64,000 bases of DNA from Serratia sp. AKBS12 (GTDB taxonomy: Bacteria; Pseudomonadota; Gammaproteobacteria; Enterobacterales; Enterobacteriaceae): the NCBI RefSeq assembly GCF_024793895.1, contig NZ_JANUSB010000017.1:1-64000 (forward strand), written 5' to 3'. This document shows positions 59,156 to 64,000 of the stretch, one piece after another. Position 1 is the first letter of the stretch; every line of letters starts with the position of its first letter. The notes below the pieces were generated by a model. It was not told the origin of the DNA and did no database searches. It saw only the letters and a list, made by a program, of their open reading frames with translations. The translations under genes and the position numbers were made by a program.

Positions 59156-59254
59156 ATATCAGTGCCATCGAGCTCGGTTTCCCACATGATCTTTGGCGCT
59201 GTCTCCCCCCGCAGCATCATGACCGGCGAAATAAATATTGCCGCACGCCAATAA
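59095..59254 (+). pseudogene. Aldo/keto reductase remnant (C-terminal part only)
   Basis: The + strand here reads LVQLEDNLATLEAEQWQRLA, then DISAIELGFPHD, the typical end of an aldo/keto reductase. After HDLW the frame diverges; shifting by one base gives GAVSPRSIMTGEINIAARQ and a stop at 59254, suggesting an additional frameshift. The catalytic barrel is missing. The 5' limit abuts the LysR fragment, which would normally be transcribed away from such a gene. Confidence 0.6.
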
Positions 59255-59277
59255 AAAAAATCCCGCACTAGGCGGGA
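59253..59277 (-). terminator. Rho-independent terminator of the alcohol dehydrogenase transcript
   Basis: On the - strand TCCCGC-N5-GCGGGA is followed by eight T residues. It lies about 220 bp beyond the dehydrogenase stop; the intervening bases hold nothing recognised. Confidence 0.75.
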
Positions 59278-59493
59278 TAAACTCAATAGGGATGGGATAT
59301 ACACTACAGGAAAGGAATAACACACAACTTCATCGGGTGAGTTAACACTAGCAATTCCAATGTATAGATTTGTCATTACTCGGTAAGTTTGCTGAGGCAG
59401 ATGTAACGCCGAATGGAAAAATCAACGTTGGCCATGCCGGCGTGGCTACTCACACCGGCTGCCTGGCCTTGAACACCTTATTCCATCTGTCCG

Positions 59494-60546
59494 TTATGCA
59501 TGCAGTGAGGCCATGTCAATGACAAAGCGATATTTCACGTCGCTTTTCAGCATCCGCTCATATGCCTGGTTTATATCCTGTATCGCAATCACCTCAACGT
59601 CGGAGGTAATTCCATGCTGCCCGCAAAAATCCAGCATCTCCTGCGTTTCGGCAATACCGCCGATGCACGAGCCAGCCACCGAACGACGCCCTAAAATCAG
59701 CGGAACGGTGTTCAGCATCGGATCGATATCCCCCAGGAAACCGACAAATACCAGCGTACCGTCCAGCGTCAGGGTCGACATATACGGATTGATATCATGA
59801 ACGTACGGCACGGTATCAATAATCAGATCGAACTTCCCTGCCACTTCGGCCATTTGCGCGTCGCTGCTGGACAGGATGACGTGATGCGCACCCAGCCGGC
59901 GAGCGTCCTCTTCTTTCGACGCCGAACGGGTGAATAGCGTAACATCGGCACCCAGCGCATTCGCCAGCTTCAGCGCCATATGCCCCAGCCCTCCCAGCCC
60001 GACCACCGCCACCTTGCTGTCTTTGCCGATATTCCAACGGCGCAACGGCGACCAGGTGGTGATGCCGGCACACAACAGCGGCGCCGCCGATGAGAGATCC
60101 ATGCCTGCGGGAATTTTCAGAACGAAATCTTGCGTCGTCACCATGGTTTGCGAATAACCGCCGTAGGTCGGCAGGCTGTCATGAGGATCGACGCCATTAT
60201 AGGTCTGAATATTACCCTGTTCGCAGTACTGCTCCAGTCCCTGCTGACACGGCTGGCATTGGCGACACGAATCCACCATGCACCCCACGCCGACAATATC
60301 GCCGAGCTTGATCCCCGTCACCTGGTCACCTACCGCCGTCACACGCCCAATCACCTCATGGCCTGGTACCAGTGGATAAAGGCTGATCCCCCAATCATTG
60401 CGCGCCTGGTGTAAATCCGAATGACATACACCGCAATAAAGAACCTCGAACACCACGTCATCCGGGCGCGGATCGCGGCGAGTAAATTCAAACGGAGCCA
60501 GCGGCACCTGCGCTGACTTTGCTGCATAACCAAGCACTTTCATCAT
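59494..60546 (-). CDS. Zinc-dependent NAD(P) alcohol dehydrogenase (YahK-like)
   Basis: Medium-chain dehydrogenase/reductase, probably a broad aldehyde reductase like E. coli YahK. The 350 residues contain the catalytic zinc motifs CGVCHSDLHQ and PGHEVIGRV. The structural zinc cysteines are in CMVDSCRQCQPCQQGLEQYC. The nucleotide-binding segment VVGLGGLGHMALKLANALGA is near residue 185, and the end YERMLKSDVKYRFVIDMASL matches YahK. Two adjacent ATGs (60546, 60543) lie behind AGGAG; the first is used. It is 55 bp downstream of the cupin gene on the same strand and may be cotranscribed. Confidence 0.88.
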   Translation of the reverse strand: MMKVLGYAAKSAQVPLAPFEFTRRDPRPDDVVFEVLYCGVCHSDLHQARNDWGISLYPLVPGHEVIGRVTAVGDQVTGIKLGDIVGVGCMVDSCRQCQPCQQGLEQYCEQGNIQTYNGVDPHDSLPTYGGYSQTMVTTQDFVLKIPAGMDLSSAAPLLCAGITTWSPLRRWNIGKDSKVAVVGLGGLGHMALKLANALGADVTLFTRSASKEEDARRLGAHHVILSSSDAQMAEVAGKFDLIIDTVPYVHDINPYMSTLTLDGTLVFVGFLGDIDPMLNTVPLILGRRSVAGSCIGGIAETQEMLDFCGQHGITSDVEVIAIQDINQAYERMLKSDVKYRFVIDMASLHA

Positions 60547-60601
60547 CTAGACTCCTGTTCGGCGGGAAAGCTAACAATGAGCAACGGCGGCTCTACGTGG
60601 G

Positions 60602-61072
60602 TTATTGCTGATACTGTTCGTCGCTGACTTTTTCCATCCACTCAACCGGGCTGCCGTTGAGTGATTCGGCAATCGCGATATGCGTCATTGCCGTGGTCGC
60701 GGTTGCACCATGCCAATGTTTGACGCCCTGCGGGATCCAGACAATATCACCTTGATTGATTTCCTGTACTGCCTCGCCCCACTGCTGGAGCCAGCCACGA
60801 CCCTGGGTGACGATCAGCGTTTGCCCCAGCGGGTGAGTGTGCCAGGCGGTACGCGCACCCGGTTCAAAGGTGACGGTCGCACCGCCCACCCGCGCCGACT
60901 CGCTGCCCTGGAAAGGCGCATCGATACGCACCTGGCCGCTGAAATAGGCGGCCGGGCCAGCTTGCGACGGTTGTGAACCACTGCGTTGAATTTTCATTTT
61001 TTCCTCCACGTCGGCATACGCTGCCGGGGTTAACATAGACATCATCACCGCTGATGCTGCGAGTAATTTCAT
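60602..61072 (-). CDS. Exported cupin-domain protein
   Basis: Small periplasmic cupin of 156 residues. The signal peptide ends AYA (cleavage after residue 20). The cupin motif [20 protein letters not shown] and the second motif [19 protein letters not shown] carry the histidines for one metal ion. Relatives are described as carboxymuconolactone-decarboxylase-associated cupins; no reaction is known. It is probably in one operon with the downstream alcohol dehydrogenase. The ATG at 61072 follows TGAGGAGCG. Confidence 0.82.
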   Translation of the reverse strand: MKLLAASAVMMSMLTPAAYADVEEKMKIQRSGSQPSQAGPAAYFSGQVRIDAPFQGSESARVGGATVTFEPGARTAWHTHPLGQTLIVTQGRGWLQQWGEAVQEINQGDIVWIPQGVKHWHGATATTAMTHIAIAESLNGSPVEWMEKVSDEQYQQ

Positions 61073-61549
61073 AATCGCTCCTCATTAAGGTTTAGCCGAT
61101 TCGACATCGAGCTGCTGCAGATTCGGCATGCAGCGGTTTTTTACCGCCAACGGTGATGGCAAGAATAACAGCGACGGGCTTAGCCGATTAGAGTGCGAAA
61201 TAAGAATGGGCTTATGAGGTAAACTCATTAAACCTGCAGGTTCGATTATGCTAAAAGTCATCACTTTCACGCCGGCGAAAGCGACCGTTGACACTGGTAA
61301 CCTCTCAGGCAGAGACACCACGCCTTGTAGATAGCTTGCATGGGCTATTTTTACCATTAATGGCAATCGTATTATCTGCCGGAGCTGTAATACCGCTGCG
61401 CTTTATGAGGTAATCCTTGAGAATGTACAAAGTCCCTGTGCAACTGCCAGAGATTAATCACGCTAAGAGGCGTAGGTAAAGAAGATGCTTATTGAAGTCG
61501 CATGTTGTGGGGGAACAGTGACTTTAGTAGAGATTGGGAGAAGTGAAAA
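61073..61549. other. Intergenic stretch between the cupin gene and tRNA-Arg
   Basis: I see no supported gene in these 477 bp. A 93-codon frame on the - strand (61085-61366) has no family resemblance. The promoter of the cupin-dehydrogenase pair must lie here. No direct repeat of the tRNA 3' end was found, so there is no clear attachment-site scar. Confidence 0.4.
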
Positions 61550-61626
61550 TGGTACGCCCTACAGGGCTCGAACCTGTGACCTACGGCTTAGAAGGCCGTT
61601 GCTCTATCCAACTGAGCTAAGGGCGC
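61550..61626 (-). tRNA. argU: tRNA-Arg (UCU)
   Basis: A 77-nt tRNA with encoded CCA. On the - strand it begins GCGCCCTTAGCTCAGTTGG, and the anticodon is TCT (61592-61590). It reads the rare AGA codon. E. coli argU is also near folD and is the attachment site of the DLP12 prophage; no integrase is present here. Confidence 0.95.
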
Positions 61627-61658
61627 ATTGGGATGCGGCAACTGAAGTTGCGGGTTGG

Positions 61659-61686
61659 ATTATACGGTCAGAGGTTATTGAGTCAA
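61659..61686 (-). promoter_or_regulatory. Promoter of tRNA-Arg
   Basis: On the - strand: TTGACT, a 16-bp spacer, TATAAT, then a C-rich discriminator, ending 33 bp before the mature tRNA 5' end. Both hexamers are near consensus. Confidence 0.8.
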
Positions 61687-61948
61687 TGCCTTTTCATAAC
61701 CTCGCCGCGCCAAGCGCGCCTTATGCTGTTTTTTCACCCAGCGCAATGGCTTACCAGCCACTATCTGGCCGTACGCCGTGATATTTTTGCCGTCGGCAAC
61801 CCGCCCAAGCCGGCAAAAAACGCACGGAATGAGGGCGTTTTGGCCACGGTAAACGATGCATATCCTTATTCAGCGCCTGACAGCGCGCTCAGCTTCTGAC
61901 AAAATAGCCGCATCCCCCGCTTTTCTTATTTGATGGATTTCCACACCG

Positions 61949-62815
61949 ATGGCAGCAAAGATTATTGATGGTAAAACGATTGCGCAGCAGGTTAGAAACG
62001 AAGTGGCTGAGCAAGTTAAACAACGCCTGGACGCGGGAAAACGCGCGCCAGGCCTGGCAGTCGTGCTGGTTGGCGAGAACCCGGCCTCGCAAATTTACGT
62101 TGCCAGCAAGCGCCGTGCCTGTGAAGAAGTGGGTTTTGTTTCCCGCTCTTACGATCTGCCGGCCTCCACCAGCGAAGCCGAACTGCTAAAGCTGATCGAC
62201 CAACTGAATGTCGACAGCGACATCGACGGTATTCTGGTGCAGCTGCCGCTGCCGGCCGGTATCGATAATGTCAAAGTGCTGGAACGCATCAATCCGGACA
62301 AAGACGTCGACGGCTTCCACCCCTACAACGTCGGCCGCCTGTGTCAGCGTGCGCCCAAACTGCGCCCCTGCACCCCACGTGGCATCGTTACGCTGCTGGA
62401 ACGTTACAATATCGATACCTACGGCCTGAATGCCGTGGTGGTCGGCGCCTCCAACATCGTCGGCCGACCGATGAGCATGGAATTGCTGCTGGCCGGGTGT
62501 ACCACCACCGTTACCCATCGCTTCACCAAGAACCTGCGTCACCACGTCGAAAATGCCGACCTGCTGGTGGTGGCGGTAGGCAAACCAGGCTTTATTCCCG
62601 GCGACTGGATCAAACCGGGTGCGATCGTGATTGATGTCGGCATCAACCGCCTGGAAAGCGGCAAGGTGGTCGGCGACGTAGAATTTGACGTTGCCAGCCA
62701 GCGCGCGGCCTATATCACGCCAGTGCCGGGTGGAGTCGGTCCGATGACCGTTGCTACACTGATCCAGAATACCTTGCAGGCCTGCGAGGAATACCACGAC
62801 GTTCAACCTAAATAA
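61949..62815 (+). CDS. folD: Bifunctional methylenetetrahydrofolate dehydrogenase/cyclohydrolase
   Basis: Interconverts 5,10-methylene- and 10-formyl-tetrahydrofolate for purine and formyl-Met synthesis. The 288 residues (E. coli 288) show the catalytic lysine region [17 protein letters not shown] (Tyr/Lys pair about 50-56), [12 protein letters not shown], the NADP-binding [12 protein letters not shown] and the terminal [14 protein letters not shown]. The start is [15 protein letters not shown]. It lies 10 bp before ybcJ and is probably cotranscribed with it. Confidence 0.97.
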   Translation: MAAKIIDGKTIAQQVRNEVAEQVKQRLDAGKRAPGLAVVLVGENPASQIYVASKRRACEEVGFVSRSYDLPASTSEAELLKLIDQLNVDSDIDGILVQLPLPAGIDNVKVLERINPDKDVDGFHPYNVGRLCQRAPKLRPCTPRGIVTLLERYNIDTYGLNAVVVGASNIVGRPMSMELLLAGCTTTVTHRFTKNLRHHVENADLLVVAVGKPGFIPGDWIKPGAIVIDVGINRLESGKVVGDVEFDVASQRAAYITPVPGGVGPMTVATLIQNTLQACEEYHDVQPK

Positions 62816-62825
62816 GTAAGGCAGT

Positions 62826-63038
62826 ATGGAAATTTTTAATCTGGAAAGTCACCCTCATGTCGAACTGTGCGATCTGCTGAAGTTTCAGGGCTGGTGCGAA
62901 AGCGGCGGTGCCGCCAAAGAAGTCATCGCCGAAGGGTTGGTGAAGGTTGACGGCAAGGTGGAAACACGTAAACGCTGCAAGATCGTTGCCGATCAGGTGG
63001 TCGAATTCGCCGGCAGTAAAGTGACCGTAAAACCCTGA
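62826..63038 (+). CDS. ybcJ: S4-like RNA-binding protein YbcJ
   Basis: Small RNA-binding protein with an alpha-L (S4) motif; role unproven, thought to touch structured RNA or ribosomes. The 70 residues (E. coli 70) contain the S4 pattern HVELCDLLKFQGWCESGGAA and EGLVKVDGKVETRKRCK. The order folD-ybcJ is reversed but linked as in E. coli. Confidence 0.92.
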   Translation: MEIFNLESHPHVELCDLLKFQGWCESGGAAKEVIAEGLVKVDGKVETRKRCKIVADQVVEFAGSKVTVKP

Positions 63039-63054
63039 ATGCGGTCAATTGAAA

Positions 63055-63078
63055 AAGGCGCCTGAGGCGCCTTTTTTA
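63055..63078. terminator. Bidirectional terminator between ybcJ and cysS
   Basis: AAGGCGCC-TGA-GGCGCCTT perfect 8-bp stem with an A-run before and a T-run after, placed between convergent genes. Confidence 0.85.
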
Positions 63079-63092
63079 TTACCGGCACAAAC

Positions 63093-64000
63093 TTACTTGC
63101 GCCGCCAGGTGGTGCCCTGCGGGCCATCTTCCAGCACGATGCCCATTTCGTTCAGGCGATCGCGCGCGGCATCCGCCAGCGCCCAATCCTTGGATTTGCG
63201 CGCATCGTTACGCTGTTTGATCAACGCCTCGATTTCCGCCACTTCTCCGTCGTCAGCCTGTGCGCCACTTTGCAGGAACGCTTCCGGTTCTTGTTGCAGC
63301 AGGCCAAGCACCCTGGCCAGTTTACGCAGTTCCGCCGCCATTGCGTTAGCCGCCGCCATGTCTTCGTTCTTCAAACGGTTCACTTCACGCGCCAGATCAA
63401 ACAGAGCGGAATAGGCTTCCGGCGTGTTGAAGTCATCATCCATCGCTTCACGGAACCGTGCCTCGAACTCTGCGCCACCCGCGGGAGCCGCCAACGGATC
63501 GGTACCGCGCAGCGCGGTGTACAAGCGTTCCAGCGACGCGCGTGCCTGCTTGAGGTTCTCTTCGCTGTAGTTCAGCTGGCTGCGATAGTGGCCGGACATC
63601 AGGAAGTAACGCACGGTTTCTGCGTCGTAATAGCCCAATACGTCGCGAATGGTGAAGAAATTGTTCAATGACTTGGACATCTTCTCTTTGTCGATCATCA
63701 CCATACCGGAATGCATCCAGTAATTGACGTACGGGCCGTCATGGGCGCAACTGGACTGGGCTATTTCGTTTTCGTGGTGCGGGAACATCAGATCCGAACC
63801 ACCGCCATGAATATCGAAATGGGTACCGAGCTGCTTGCAGTTCATCGCCGAGCATTCGATGTGCCAGCCAGGACGGCCTTCACCCCACGGCGACTGCCAG
63901 CTCGGCTCACCCGGCTTGGACATTTTCCACAGCACGAAGTCCATCGGGTTGCGCTTGACGTCGTCAACTTCAACGCGCGCACCGGCCTGCAACTGGTCCA
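63093..64000 (-). CDS. cysS: Cysteinyl-tRNA synthetase, C-terminal part (5' end outside window)
   Basis: Charges tRNA-Cys. About 302 residues of the usual ~461 are present; the frame is open to the right edge, so the N-terminal HIGH motif lies outside. Visible are [20 protein letters not shown] with zinc-binding Cys/His, [19 protein letters not shown], and the KMSKS loop in [14 protein letters not shown]. The anticodon-binding helical domain follows and the protein ends [16 protein letters not shown]. It is convergent with ybcJ. Confidence 0.96.
   Translation of the reverse strand, partial: DQLQAGARVEVDDVKRNPMDFVLWKMSKPGEPSWQSPWGEGRPGWHIECSAMNCKQLGTHFDIHGGGSDLMFPHHENEIAQSSCAHDGPYVNYWMHSGMVMIDKEKMSKSLNNFFTIRDVLGYYDAETVRYFLMSGHYRSQLNYSEENLKQARASLERLYTALRGTDPLAAPAGGAEFEARFREAMDDDFNTPEAYSALFDLAREVNRLKNEDMAAANAMAAELRKLARVLGLLQQEPEAFLQSGAQADDGEVAEIEALIKQRNDARKSKDWALADAARDRLNEMGIVLEDGPQGTTWRRK

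Noticed and set aside
61085-61366. 93-codon frame on the - strand upstream of the cupin gene
   Set aside because: No ribosome-binding site, no family resemblance, and it occupies the likely promoter region of the cupin operon.

Overview
The window is a stretch of enterobacterial chromosome, almost certainly Serratia (S. plymuthica / proteamaculans / liquefaciens / marcescens group). Most genes follow the order known from the E. coli pgm-seqA-fur-glnS-nag-asnB-miaB-lnt-glt-leuS-mrd-lip-cspE region. Two features point to Serratia: a full-length periplasmic chitobiase whose catalytic pair falls at D539/E540, and a ChiC-type chitinase without a signal peptide. No CRISPR array, prophage or intact insertion sequence is visible.

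Layout. 1-4.6 kb: pgm (3' part missing), seqA, ybfF, ybfE, fldA, fur. 4.6-20 kb: chitin and GlcNAc utilisation. This comprises the chiP-chiQ-chb operon (chitoporin, lipoprotein, chitobiase), glnS, divergent nagE and nagBACD, and the chitinase gene chiC. 20-24 kb: asnB, a six-gene tRNA operon (Met-Leu-Gln-Gln-Met-Gln) and ubiF. 24-34 kb: miaB, yjdM, ybeZ-ybeY-corC-lnt and the gltIJKL glutamate/aspartate ABC importer. 34-49 kb: rihA, azoR, ybeL, leuS-lptE-holA-nadD, rsfS-rlmH-mrdA-mrdB-rlpA-dacA (cell elongation and peptidoglycan), ybeD and lipB. 49-51.4 kb: an AT-rich insert with a membrane acyltransferase, splitting lipB from lipA. 51.4-56 kb: lipA, tatE, fluC, a possible 31-residue membrane peptide, a TetR/Bcr-type efflux pair and cspE. 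56-61 kb: accessory genes (a second cold-shock-domain protein, a zinc-ribbon mini-protein, a MASE1-like/GGDEF diguanylate cyclase, remnants of a LysR regulator and an aldo/keto reductase, an alcohol dehydrogenase, an exported cupin). 61.5-64 kb: tRNA-Arg(UCU), folD, ybcJ, and cysS (5' part missing).

The most coherent system is chitin catabolism. ChiP would admit chitooligosaccharides, chitobiase would cleave them to GlcNAc, NagE would import and phosphorylate it, and NagA/NagB would convert it to fructose-6-phosphate. ChiC would supply oligomers outside the cell. The control sites fit this: NagC-type boxes upstream of both chiP and nagE/nagB, a CRP box between nagE and nagB, and a 16-nt sequence over the chiP ribosome-binding site identical to the pairing segment of the sRNA ChiX as I recall it. 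A perfect 20-bp palindrome of LacI/GalR type further upstream of chiP is unexplained.

The least explained parts are the acyltransferase insert, the 31-residue membrane peptide, the cold-shock-domain protein beside a zinc-ribbon mini-protein, and a deletion scar that appears to join the 3' ends of a LysR gene and an aldo/keto reductase gene.
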